From: an uncultured Bacilli bacterium
GTDB taxonomy: Bacteria; Bacillota_I; Bacilli_A; RF39; UBA660
Length of the DNA stretch: 5,215 nucleotides
Direction of reading: 5' to 3'
NCBI GenBank assembly: GCA_947593275.1
Contig: CANQDN010000090.1
Coordinates: 1-5,215, forward strand
Shown here: piece by piece, positions 1 through 5,175 of the stretch
How positions within the stretch are numbered: position 1 is the stretch's first letter
Layout: each line of letters starts with the position of its first letter
Notes under the pieces: generated by a model
What the model saw: the letters and a program-made list of their open reading frames with translations, nothing else
What the model was told of the DNA's origin: nothing
Databases searched by the model: none
Position numbers and translations under genes: made by a program

Positions 1-1099
1 TCGCTGTTGAATCTATTCCGGTTGCTCCTGTATAAGTAAAGTAATCCTTATTTTTATTAATAGTACTATCTCCATTAGTATAAGTTGTACTACATTTTAA
101 TGTTGGTTGTTTATGACTATATAATCTTAAATATGCCCCATAATATGTTGTAGTGGTAGATGTTCCTCCACTATCTTGCATGCTTTCAGACCATGAAGCG
201 CCACTACTAGTCGATCCACTCCGATCATTACAGAAACCTGCATTTGAATCTATCCTTCCGCTACCATTATTCCATTCATCAGCTAAATTTGTGCTAAACC
301 AAGTATTTAGATTTTGCAATGCTTTGCTTTTTGTTGCTTGTGAAGGTGTTGTTCCATAACCATGCATATTTCCTGATACCCATTCATATCCTACATACAT
401 GTTATTATTATATGTTTTATTATCAACTGCCCATACAGAAGTTGTATTGATTTGAGTTCCACTACCTGTAGAACTTGGTGCAGAATCATTACTGCTCGTC
501 CCTGCATATATAAGTCTTATTGTTCCATCACCATTGATTCGAATGATTCGCCAATAAATATCGTTATTATCAGAAGTTTGTCCAAATTTTACCCAGTTAT
601 CACTTACAGACCCTCTAAAATAATAACTATCTCCAAAATCATCTTCTGTTTTATATAATCCTGATTTATCATCATCACAACTAGAACAAGCTGTTTTATT
701 AAAATCGGGAGTTTCTTCTATTAAATTTGAATTTTCTATTATTGCGTCTCCCCCTGTAGGTACTTTATTAAACCATACAAAACATCTTTCTTCAGGTGCT
801 AAATTTCCTATTATATGCTCTCCATTTTCATTGGTTTTTAATACAGCTTGGTTATCATGATCTGTTGATCCTTTTAAGACACAATAACTCCTGTTTGTAT
901 CTATAGTATAATTACCTACAGGCATTTCATTTACTTTTGTTTCTACTTCTCCATCAACAGTATACATAGCTATACTATTATATTCTTTTGGTTTTATATT
1001 ATCATTTAAGATATACTCTTTTTCCTTCTTAAAAGATAATCCCCCTACTAAAAGGAAAGATAATCCTCCCATTAATAATACTCTACTTATAGTCTTCAT
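1..1099 (-). CDS. Large secreted/anchored surface protein of unknown function (3' end outside window)
   Basis: The frame is open from an ATG at 1099 to the left edge, giving 366 codons with no stop, so the C-terminus is missing. An AAAGGAG ribosome binding site lies at 1111-1117. The N-terminus has a basic start and one hydrophobic segment (about residues 6-23, ISRVLLMGGLSFLLVGGL), a signal peptide or anchor. Residues 45-113 form a module with Cys73 and Cys106. A CSSC motif (138-141) is followed by GLYKTEDDFGDSYYFRG (147-163), then WVKFG and YWRIIRINGDGTIRLIYAG (182-200). After that comes a Ser/Thr/Gly/Asn-rich stretch with PTLKCS at 331-336. From memory, this CSSC...YYFRG...YWRIIRINGDG arrangement is typical of large secreted protein families in uncultured gut Bacillota, whose C-termini often end near a VRPVINL motif. 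That part is not visible here. The biochemical role is unknown. The paired cysteines suggest disulfides outside the membrane. Confidence 0.85.
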   Translation of the reverse strand, partial: MKTISRVLLMGGLSFLLVGGLSFKKEKEYILNDNIKPKEYNSIAMYTVDGEVETKVNEMPVGNYTIDTNRSYCVLKGSTDHDNQAVLKTNENGEHIIGNLAPEERCFVWFNKVPTGGDAIIENSNLIEETPDFNKTACSSCDDDKSGLYKTEDDFGDSYYFRGSVSDNWVKFGQTSDNNDIYWRIIRINGDGTIRLIYAGTSSNDSAPSSTGSGTQINTTSVWAVDNKTYNNNMYVGYEWVSGNMHGYGTTPSQATKSKALQNLNTWFSTNLADEWNNGSGRIDSNAGFCNDRSGSTSSGASWSESMQDSGGTSTTTTYYGAYLRLYSHKQPTLKCSTTYTNGDSTINKNKDYFTYTGATGIDSTA

Positions 1100-1127
1100 T
1101 GCAATTTTTTCTCCTTTACTCTCTCCC

Positions 1128-1133
1128 ATTATA
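1128..1133 (-). promoter_or_regulatory. -10 box for the left-end surface protein gene
   Basis: On the minus strand this reads TATAAT, a perfect consensus -10. It predicts a transcription start near 1121, leaving a leader of about 20 nt that contains the AAAGGAG site. I see no good -35 at 16-19 nt spacing and no TGn extension, so the promoter may need an activator or be weak. A dyad lies directly upstream. Confidence 0.5.
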
Positions 1134-1134
1134 T

Positions 1135-1178
1135 ATGATATATTTTGTTTTTGCATTAACTTCGACAAAACATATCAT
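1135..1178. repeat. Imperfect inverted repeat upstream of the surface gene promoter
   Basis: The left arm ATGATATATTTTG (1135-1147) and the right arm CAAAACATATCAT (1166-1178) are reverse complements with one mismatch in 13, separated by 18 bases. The dyad starts one base upstream of the -10 box and covers the region where a -35 or operator would sit. It could be a regulator binding site. Being AT-rich, it could also be partly chance. No T-tract follows it that would suit a terminator. Confidence 0.4.
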
Positions 1179-1244
1179 AATATCATATATTTTTCTAACT
1201 TATATTTATCATACAATATTATTAACATTTTTTCAAGTATTTTT

Positions 1245-1270
1245 AAAAAGAAAAAAGACTTAAAGTCTTT
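1245..1270 (-). terminator. Rho-independent terminator of the Fic gene
   Basis: On the minus strand the stem AAAGAC (1265-1270) pairs with GTCTTT (1254-1259) across a five-base loop. A T-rich tail TTTTTTCTTTTT follows. The stem begins inside the Fic stop codon (1269-1271), so terminator and gene end overlap. The stem has only two G-C pairs, but the T-tract is good. Confidence 0.65.
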
Positions 1271-1916
1271 ATAAGTTTAAACCGTCTATACTTGTTTCAT
1301 ATAACCAGTTTTTTAAATCTTTATTATCACCTGTTTCATAGTATTTAATTAGTTTTTCTAAAAAGGTTGGTTGATTTTCCTGAGATATAGATATAATACC
1401 ACAGCCATTATCGATCATTATTTTATTAGCAAATAACATAGCTACTCTTTTATTACCATCAATAAACATTTGACTACGCATAATATAAAGCATTATTTCT
1501 AAAGCTATTTCTGTTTTACTTTTTGTTTCATCATTTAATAATAAATCTAATTCTTCCTTTATTTTAGTTTCAAAGGGAAAAGCTGGCTGCCATTTAGTTC
1601 CTCCAATATTTACAGGAGTAGTTCTTAATTTTCCTAAATTAACATCTAAAACTAATTTATCACAAGTTAATTTATGGATTTCAAGTAAAGTTTTATAATC
1701 AGAGTTAATATGGGGATTTTCAAGGATAAATTCCCAAGCATATTTTAAATTATTAATTGCAATAATATTATCCACTGTAAGACCATTTACAATACCACCA
1801 TCATAGATATTTTTAGTTTCTAAGTAGGTTACATTTATGCCTTCTAAATTAGCACTTTTCCAAATATAATCAACTATATTTCTTTTAACAATTAAAACAA
1901 TTCCTTCTCTTGGCAT
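1269..1916 (-). CDS. Fic-domain protein with degenerate active-site motif (His to Gln)
   Basis: This 215-residue protein is a single Fic domain. Canonical Fic enzymes transfer AMP or a related group to target hydroxyls using an HxFx(D/E)GN(K/G)R motif. Here the motif reads QMFIDGNKR (149-157): the anion-binding FIDGNKR part is intact, but the catalytic base His is Gln149. KLRTTPVNIGGTKWQP (96-111) matches the Fic flap region before the active site. Near the N-terminus SANLEG (21-26) fits the class II inhibitory motif (S/T)xxxE(G/N), whose Glu blocks productive ATP binding. From memory, Fic proteins with a similar RSQMFxDGNKR motif exist in other Firmicutes, so this may be a real subfamily and not decay. 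Start: ATG at 1916, five bases after a GGGGG core (1922-1926). It appears to be transcribed alone. The Fic fold is well supported; AMP transfer is doubtful. Confidence 0.9.
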   Translation of the reverse strand: MPREGIVLIVKRNIVDYIWKSANLEGINVTYLETKNIYDGGIVNGLTVDNIIAINNLKYAWEFILENPHINSDYKTLLEIHKLTCDKLVLDVNLGKLRTTPVNIGGTKWQPAFPFETKIKEELDLLLNDETKSKTEIALEIMLYIMRSQMFIDGNKRVAMLFANKIMIDNGCGIISISQENQPTFLEKLIKYYETGDNKDLKNWLYETSIDGLNL

Positions 1917-1938
1917 ATTATCCCCCTTTTACTTGTTA

Positions 1939-1944
1939 ATTATA
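1939..1944 (-). promoter_or_regulatory. Extended -10 promoter of the Fic gene
   Basis: The minus strand reads TGATATAAT, a perfect TATAAT preceded by TGn (an extended -10), which can compensate for the lack of a recognisable -35. The predicted start is near 1932, leaving a leader of about 16 nt that carries the GGGGG ribosome binding site. It lies just downstream of the LysM gene terminator, so the Fic gene is probably an independent unit. Confidence 0.6.
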
Positions 1945-1952
1945 TCATAAAT

Positions 1953-1977
1953 AAAGAAAAAAAGACACTAATGTCTT
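1953..1977 (-). terminator. Rho-independent terminator of the PH/propeller/LysM cluster
   Basis: On the minus strand AAGACA (1972-1977) pairs with TGTCTT (1962-1967) around a TTAG loop, followed by TTTTTTCTTTAT. The stem starts within the LysM stop codon (1976-1978), the same arrangement as at the end of the Fic gene. Confidence 0.7.
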
Positions 1978-2278
1978 AATCTTTATATACTAATAATTGT
2001 TCTGGTAATAAATAGATTGTTTTATTTTGTTCTAATAAAGTGTTCATATTAGCTCTAAAAGCCTCTTTTACACCATTTAGGGTATCTCCTTCACCAGTTA
2101 TGTAATAGCTATAACCACTTTTAGGGATCATAAGCTCTTCTCCGGGATAAATATATTCATTATCTTTAATACCATTTATAGCTGCGAGTAATTTAGGATT
2201 AATATTATATTTGCGAGATATTTCATATAAATTATCGCCCTTTTCTATAGTATAATATGTAAAATAAGATTCGTTCAA
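1976..2278 (-). CDS. Small protein with two LysM repeats
   Basis: The chosen TTG start at 2278 gives 100 residues. LysM repeats bind N-acetylglucosamine polymers such as peptidoglycan. Repeat 1 (about 7-52) is good: YYTIEKGDNLYEISRKYNI, then INGI, then the YPGEELMIPK end. Repeat 2 (about 58-99) is more degenerate: YYITGEGDTLNGVKEAF, then LLPEQLLVYK. The start was chosen because AGGAG (2287-2291) lies eight bases before this TTG. An upstream TTG (2329) and ATG (2314) have no ribosome binding site, though they would add a short hydrophobic stretch (MLLSYLILGVI). With the TTG start there is no signal peptide, so either the protein acts inside the cell, as some spore-coat LysM proteins do, or it leaves by another route. 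It is the last gene of the cluster, 43 bases after the propeller-like gene, and is followed by a terminator. Confidence 0.85.
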   Translation of the reverse strand: MNESYFTYYTIEKGDNLYEISRKYNINPKLLAAINGIKDNEYIYPGEELMIPKSGYSYYITGEGDTLNGVKEAFRANMNTLLEQNKTIYLLPEQLLVYKD

Positions 2279-2286
2279 CTTTATCA

Positions 2287-2291
2287 CTCCT
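2287..2291 (-). promoter_or_regulatory. Ribosome binding site that decides the LysM start
   Basis: The minus strand reads AGGAG eight bases before TTG at 2278. Neither upstream in-frame start (TTG 2329, ATG 2314) has a purine-rich site at proper spacing, so the shorter product is favoured. Confidence 0.6.
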
Positions 2292-2321
2292 AGTATAAGA
2301 TATGATAAAAGCATAATTTGG

Positions 2322-3410
2322 TTAATCAATAAAAATCATATTATTATAATTAAAATTCCATTCAAAATAAGTTAATAAGAGTTCTTCACCAGTATAGGGA
2401 TTAAAATGATATAAATCATCTTCTTTTAAATAGAAGATATCAGAATCTTTAATCCGGATGATACTTTTTACATTAGTAGAAATTAAAGTAGGTATATCTT
2501 TTTTAAAATAAGTTAAATATAAGTTATTTTCTTCTAAACTATAGTTAAATAAAGAATTATAAGTAAACTTAGGTTTTTCTTTAATAATGGTATTAATATT
2601 CGCGTTTTTCCAGGTATTGTTAGTTAAGACTTTGGCTTTTATTTTTTCTAAATCACCATTTTTAACGTTTAATTCATACATAGTTTTTTCTTTAGAATCT
2701 ACAATATAAAGTTTATTTTTTAGGTAACCTGGGAAATAACTATCAAAATAGATAGAACGATCTAGACTGTGTTTTTTTAATTTACCATTTTTAAGAGTTA
2801 TAGTATAATAATTATTAAAAGTATAATTAGAATCATAATCAGCGATTACTAAATAATCTTTAGTATAACCAATTAAATTTATAGTGTATTCTTCTTTTTC
2901 AAATAGATCGATTTTTTTAGTTTCTTTAGAATTTATATGATAAAAACCATCATAGTTCCAAAGATAATAGTTATAATTTTGGTTATATATATCAATATCT
3001 TTATATGTTTTTAAGAGTTTTGGTTTATTATATAGAGTAGATGGTAGTAAATCTTTTAAGTTAGTTATTAGACTATAGTGAACAACACTATTATTTTCAT
3101 AACAAACAGGATAAAACTGGAAGGTTTTACCACTTGGGATAAGACAAAAATCATTATTATCAGAGACTATTTTAAGGTCTTCAATAAACTTGCGATTATT
3201 TTTATATTTAGAATTAAATAACATGTCTAAATAAACATTTTGATATTTAAAAGTAAAGTAATAGCTGTGACGAGTTTTGTCGTAAGATTCGGTTATTTCG
3301 ACATTATTTAGAGAATATTTTTTAGTATAATTTTTAGGTAAAAATAAAAATATTAAAAATAGAAGAAAAATAACTACTAATAATATTTGAAAAACTTTTA
3401 ATTTGCGCAT
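2322..3410 (-). CDS. Membrane-anchored protein with beta-propeller-like repeats, function unknown
   Basis: The product has 362 residues. A short basic N-terminus (MRKLK) is followed by one transmembrane helix (about 8-24, rich in Leu, Ile, Val, Phe), and the rest is probably outside the membrane. The large domain is rich in Tyr, Asn and Lys. It contains recurring strand-turn-strand units such as YNYYLWNYDGFYHINSKETK (starting at 136), DYLVIADYDSNY (175-186) with KNGKLKKHSL, KLYIVDSKEKTMYELNVKNG (223-242), and DIFYLKEDDLYHFNPYTGEE (324-343). These hydrophobic-strand, Asn-Gly or Thr-Gly turn patterns resemble propeller blades, but this is visual inference. No catalytic motif is recognised. Cys89 and Cys103 could pair. 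ATG at 3410 starts two bases after the stop of the PH-domain gene, with only a weak site in AAAGAAAGTG, so translational coupling to that gene is likely. Confidence 0.85.
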   Translation of the reverse strand: MRKLKVFQILLVVIFLLFLIFLFLPKNYTKKYSLNNVEITESYDKTRHSYYFTFKYQNVYLDMLFNSKYKNNRKFIEDLKIVSDNNDFCLIPSGKTFQFYPVCYENNSVVHYSLITNLKDLLPSTLYNKPKLLKTYKDIDIYNQNYNYYLWNYDGFYHINSKETKKIDLFEKEEYTINLIGYTKDYLVIADYDSNYTFNNYYTITLKNGKLKKHSLDRSIYFDSYFPGYLKNKLYIVDSKEKTMYELNVKNGDLEKIKAKVLTNNTWKNANINTIIKEKPKFTYNSLFNYSLEENNLYLTYFKKDIPTLISTNVKSIIRIKDSDIFYLKEDDLYHFNPYTGEELLLTYFEWNFNYNNMIFID

Positions 3411-3412
3411 TT

Positions 3413-3862
3413 TTATTCACTTTCTTTAAGTTTTAGAGCGTATTTTTTCTTTTCTTCCATCATAAATTCCGTTATTTCGGTTTCAATTTCTCTTAAAGAA
3501 TCTTTTGCTAGATTAGTAATTACTACTACTTCTTTTATAGTATCAATGGTTATTTTACCCCAAATTAAACCTTGATATACTTGCATATCATTATATAAGT
3601 CAGGAGTAATACTACTTAAAAAATAGCCCCATACGACCCTTTTTTGACCGATTAAAATTCGTTTATTAGTAAGGGCAATTACAGCGGTTGAGGTTAAATC
3701 ATAGAATTTGTCGTTTTTTTGGCCAGCGAAGGCATATAAAACTTTTTCACCGGGATTTAAGTGTTGTTCAATTACTTTGCTGTGTTTTTTTAAACGCCAC
3801 CAAGTTACTCCTCCGGGAAATTTCTTTTTATATAAAGTTACATGATCATAAACTTGCCCCAT
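3413..3862 (-). CDS. Bacterial PH-domain protein (YokE-like PH fold)
   Basis: The product has 149 residues from ATG at 3862. It begins MGQVYDHVTLYKKKFPGGVT and continues with a WWRLKKHSKVIEQHL helix (21-35). A bacterial PH-like core follows: LNPGEKVLYAFAGQKND (35-51) and then the typical strand ALTNKRILIGQKR (63-75). The later strands include IWGKITIDTIKEVVVITN (100-117), and the charged C-terminal helix (about 120-145) fits the PH fold. It has no signal peptide or membrane helix, so it is probably cytoplasmic or at the inner membrane face. Bacterial PH domains act as membrane or protein adaptors; the ligand is unknown. A GTG at 3871 is in frame but lies inside the ribosome binding site, so ATG 3862 is preferred. 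It is followed two bases later by the propeller-like gene, so the two are almost certainly co-transcribed. Confidence 0.85.
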   Translation of the reverse strand: MGQVYDHVTLYKKKFPGGVTWWRLKKHSKVIEQHLNPGEKVLYAFAGQKNDKFYDLTSTAVIALTNKRILIGQKRVVWGYFLSSITPDLYNDMQVYQGLIWGKITIDTIKEVVVITNLAKDSLREIETEITEFMMEEKKKYALKLKESE

Positions 3863-3867
3863 TTGAA

Positions 3868-3877
3868 TCACCTCTTT
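3868..3877 (-). promoter_or_regulatory. Ribosome binding site that decides the PH-domain gene start
   Basis: The minus strand reads AAAGAGGTGA five bases before ATG 3862. The in-frame GTG at 3871 is part of this site and cannot be the start if the site is used. The same AAAGAGGTG core precedes the DinJ-like gene at 4121-4129. Confidence 0.75.
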
Positions 3878-3920
3878 TATTTTATAATAAAAAAGTAATT
3901 TTTACAAGATAGAATAAAAA

Positions 3921-4115
3921 TTATTTTTTTATATGAGCTTTTTTATTAAGTTTTGGTTCTTTAATTTCAAAGGGTATTCCCCTTTCATAAATGACTTTTT
4001 TTAAAAATATGTTAATGGCGGTACTCATATTTAAACCTAAATTATTAAAAATTATGTTAGCTTCATCTTTTACTTCTTTGGGTACATTAACATTTATTAT
4101 GCTTGTTTGAGACAT
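3921..4115 (-). CDS. RelB/DinJ-family ribbon-helix-helix antitoxin, short and without toxin
   Basis: The product has 64 residues. In the DinJ/RelB family a ribbon-helix-helix N-terminus binds DNA as a dimer and represses its own promoter, while the C-terminus covers a RelE/YafQ-type RNase. Here SIINVNVPKEVKDEANIIF (5-23) supplies the strand and first helix. NNLGLNMSTAINIFLKKVI (24-42) gives the turn and second helix, and the family signature GIPFEIKEP follows (46-54). It ends about ten residues later, so most of the toxin-binding tail found in DinJ (about 86 residues in E. coli) is missing. No RelE/YafQ gene follows: the next gene, 58 bases on, is the PH-domain gene. It may be an orphan antitoxin now serving only as a repressor, or the remnant of a decayed pair. 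ATG 4115 has a strong AAAGAGGTG site (4121-4129) at good spacing. Confidence 0.88.
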   Translation of the reverse strand: MSQTSIINVNVPKEVKDEANIIFNNLGLNMSTAINIFLKKVIYERGIPFEIKEPKLNKKAHIKK

Positions 4116-4135
4116 GAAAACACCTCTTTTTTAAT
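4107..4135 (+). promoter_or_regulatory. Candidate promoter of the TasA-like gene
   Basis: TTGAGA (4107-4112, five of six to consensus), a 17-base spacer and TTTAAT (4130-4135, five of six) form a good housekeeping-type promoter. It predicts a start near 4142 and an AU-rich leader of about 61 nt. Its -35 lies inside the first codons of the divergent antitoxin gene. Confidence 0.5.
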
Positions 4136-4141
4136 GTTTAT

Positions 4142-4170
4142 ATACTAACATATTTTATATAAAATAGCAA
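4142..4170 (-). promoter_or_regulatory. Candidate promoter of the antitoxin gene and downstream cluster
   Basis: On the minus strand TTGCTA (4165-4170) and TAGTAT (4142-4147) each match consensus at four of six positions and are spaced by exactly 17 bases. The predicted start is near 4135, leaving about 20 nt to ATG 4115 with the ribosome binding site inside. The spacer contains most of a perfect palindrome, a logical place for autorepression. Confidence 0.45.
4151..4166. promoter_or_regulatory. Perfect 16-bp palindrome, candidate antitoxin operator
   Basis: TATTTTATATAAAATA is its own reverse complement. It overlaps the -35 and spacer of the minus-strand promoter and lies just downstream of the predicted plus-strand start. 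Ribbon-helix-helix antitoxins usually bind such palindromes next to their own gene. The surrounding DNA is almost pure A/T, which raises the odds of a chance palindrome, but its position is telling. Confidence 0.45.
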
Positions 4171-4202
4171 TATATTATATATATTAAATATATATAAATA
4201 AA

Positions 4203-5078
4203 ATGGAAAGGAAAAACACAGTCTTATTAACAGTTATCGCTGTAGCCACTCTTTTAGTTGCTGTTGTTGGTGCTACTTTTGCATATTATACCGCAACGAC
4301 TACAGGTACTCAAACTGGATCTGGGACAGGTGATGTAACTACAGCGAAGTTAGGTAACACTACTTTTACTTTTACGGGTAAAAGTTTGGAACATACTTAC
4401 TTAAATTATCCAGGTGGTCTTGCAGTTTTCGGATCTGAAGCGAAGCTTACAAAAGAAGGTGATGGAGAATATGATCTTACTTTTGATTTAGAGCTTGACT
4501 ATACTAATAAAACTGACACTGATTTATATTGGGCATTGTACATGACTACAACTCCGCTTACGGAAAATTTAGATCCTAAATGTAAAATAGTTATGGATAC
4601 AACTACTACTCCTGGTGAAACTCATTACTGGTATAACAATAGTGGAACAGCTGGAGAAAAAACTAGTTGTACATTGGAATCAAGTCAAAAAGAAACATTG
4701 ACTAGTGGAAGTATGATTGCCTATGGCAAATTTGAACATGCAAATGGTGGAACCGGAAAAATAGATTCTAGTACTGTTGTTGGAGAAGGAACAAGTTCAG
4801 AAGGTAACGAAACATCTATCCAAACTTGTGATAAAACTTTATGTGACCCTACTGGGCAAAAAGAAACGAACCCTTTAAGTAGCAGAACATTAGATACTCA
4901 AACAACTACAAACAAATATTATTATTTAGTTGTTCAATATCCAAACCAAGATTCACCACAACAACAGGGTTCCGGTAGTCTTGACAGTCCTGATATACAA
5001 ATTACTTTAAAAGTTAAAGATAACAGTGCAAAAGTTGTCGCAAGAGGTACACAAGGTCAACAAACAACTACTAATTAA
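4203..5078 (+). CDS. TasA/camelysin-like secreted surface protein
   Basis: The product has 291 residues. The leader has a basic start (MERK), a hydrophobic core (TVLLTVIAVATLLVAVVG, 6-23) and ATFAYYTA (24-31). This resembles TasA/camelysin-type precursors cleaved by a SipW-like signal peptidase just after ATFA. The mature part is rich in Thr, Gly and Ser. It has beta-type segments such as YDLTFDLELDYTNKTDTDLY (90-109), a fibre-subunit-like pattern, and KYYYLVVQYPNQ (238-249), ending in a QQTTTN tail. Four cysteines (127, 156, 209, 214) could form disulfides. There is no LPxTG sorting motif and no second membrane helix, so it is probably released or assembled into fibres. No Shine-Dalgarno site precedes ATG 4203; the leader is purely A/T. 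A likely paralogue starts just downstream after a terminator. The fibre role is inferred from the family. Confidence 0.85.
   Translation: MERKNTVLLTVIAVATLLVAVVGATFAYYTATTTGTQTGSGTGDVTTAKLGNTTFTFTGKSLEHTYLNYPGGLAVFGSEAKLTKEGDGEYDLTFDLELDYTNKTDTDLYWALYMTTTPLTENLDPKCKIVMDTTTTPGETHYWYNNSGTAGEKTSCTLESSQKETLTSGSMIAYGKFEHANGGTGKIDSSTVVGEGTSSEGNETSIQTCDKTLCDPTGQKETNPLSSRTLDTQTTTNKYYYLVVQYPNQDSPQQQGSGSLDSPDIQITLKVKDNSAKVVARGTQGQQTTTN
4209..4230 (+). repeat. 22-bp direct repeat, copy 1 (5' end of TasA-like gene)
   Basis: These 22 bases, beginning AGGAAAAACACAG, recur exactly at 5191-5212. In both places the frame reads RKNTVLL, so the repeat covers the conserved leader start of two neighbouring genes. 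Confidence 0.9.
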
Positions 5079-5104
5079 TATTTGCACTTAAACCGAAAAA
5101 TTGG

Positions 5105-5129
5105 AAAACTATCGTTTGATAGTTTTTTT
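5105..5129 (+). terminator. Strong rho-independent terminator of the TasA-like gene
   Basis: AAAACTATC (5105-5113) pairs perfectly with GATAGTTTT (5118-5126) around a GTTT loop, and the T-run continues to 5129. It lies 26 bases after the stop codon. An outer pair GAAAAATT (5095-5102) and AATTTTTC (5130-5137) could extend the structure. Confidence 0.85.
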
Positions 5130-5159
5130 AATTTTTCTGTAATTATATTTATATATAAA

Positions 5160-5174
5160 TATAATTGGTATAAT
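5160..5174 (+). promoter_or_regulatory. Two -10 boxes before the second TasA-like gene
   Basis: TATAAT occurs at 5160-5165 and again at 5169-5174. The second is preceded by TGG, making an extended -10. Starts predicted from them fall near 5172 and 5181, so the ATG at 5176 would have almost no leader or lie upstream of the start. No convincing -35 is seen. A promoter here makes sense because the preceding gene is closed by a terminator. Confidence 0.35.
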
Positions 5175-5175
5175 A

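Noticed and set aside
153..359. Plus-strand open frame of 68 codons
   Set aside because: It lies opposite the long minus-strand surface protein frame, has no ribosome binding site and shows no recognisable protein pattern.
452..658. Plus-strand open frame of 68 codons
   Set aside because: It is antisense to the minus-strand surface gene, with no domain pattern and no start signal.
1135..1178. Invertible (phase-variable) promoter flanked by inverted repeats
   Set aside because: The 18-base spacer is too short to hold a promoter, the -10 box lies outside the arms, and no recombinase gene is visible.
3413..3862. PH-domain protein as the toxin partner of the DinJ-like antitoxin
   Set aside because: Its length and the ALTNKRILIGQKR core fit a bacterial PH domain, not a RelE/YafQ RNase.
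3688..3912. Plus-strand open frame of 74 codons
   Set aside because: It lies opposite the PH-domain gene, which has a clear family pattern and ribosome binding site.
3878..3912. Separate promoter for the PH-domain gene (TTGTAA with TATAAA)
   Set aside because: The spacer is only 15 bases and the predicted start falls inside the ribosome binding site. Readthrough from the antitoxin promoter is more likely.
3895..3935. Terminator after the antitoxin gene
   Set aside because: Only A/T-only pairings and a short GTAAAAATTAC palindrome are present, with no stable stem followed by a T-tract.
4171..4202. AT dinucleotide-rich tract as a microsatellite or replication origin
   Set aside because: The tract is short and irregular, with no DnaA boxes or iterons nearby. 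It is ordinary for this base composition.
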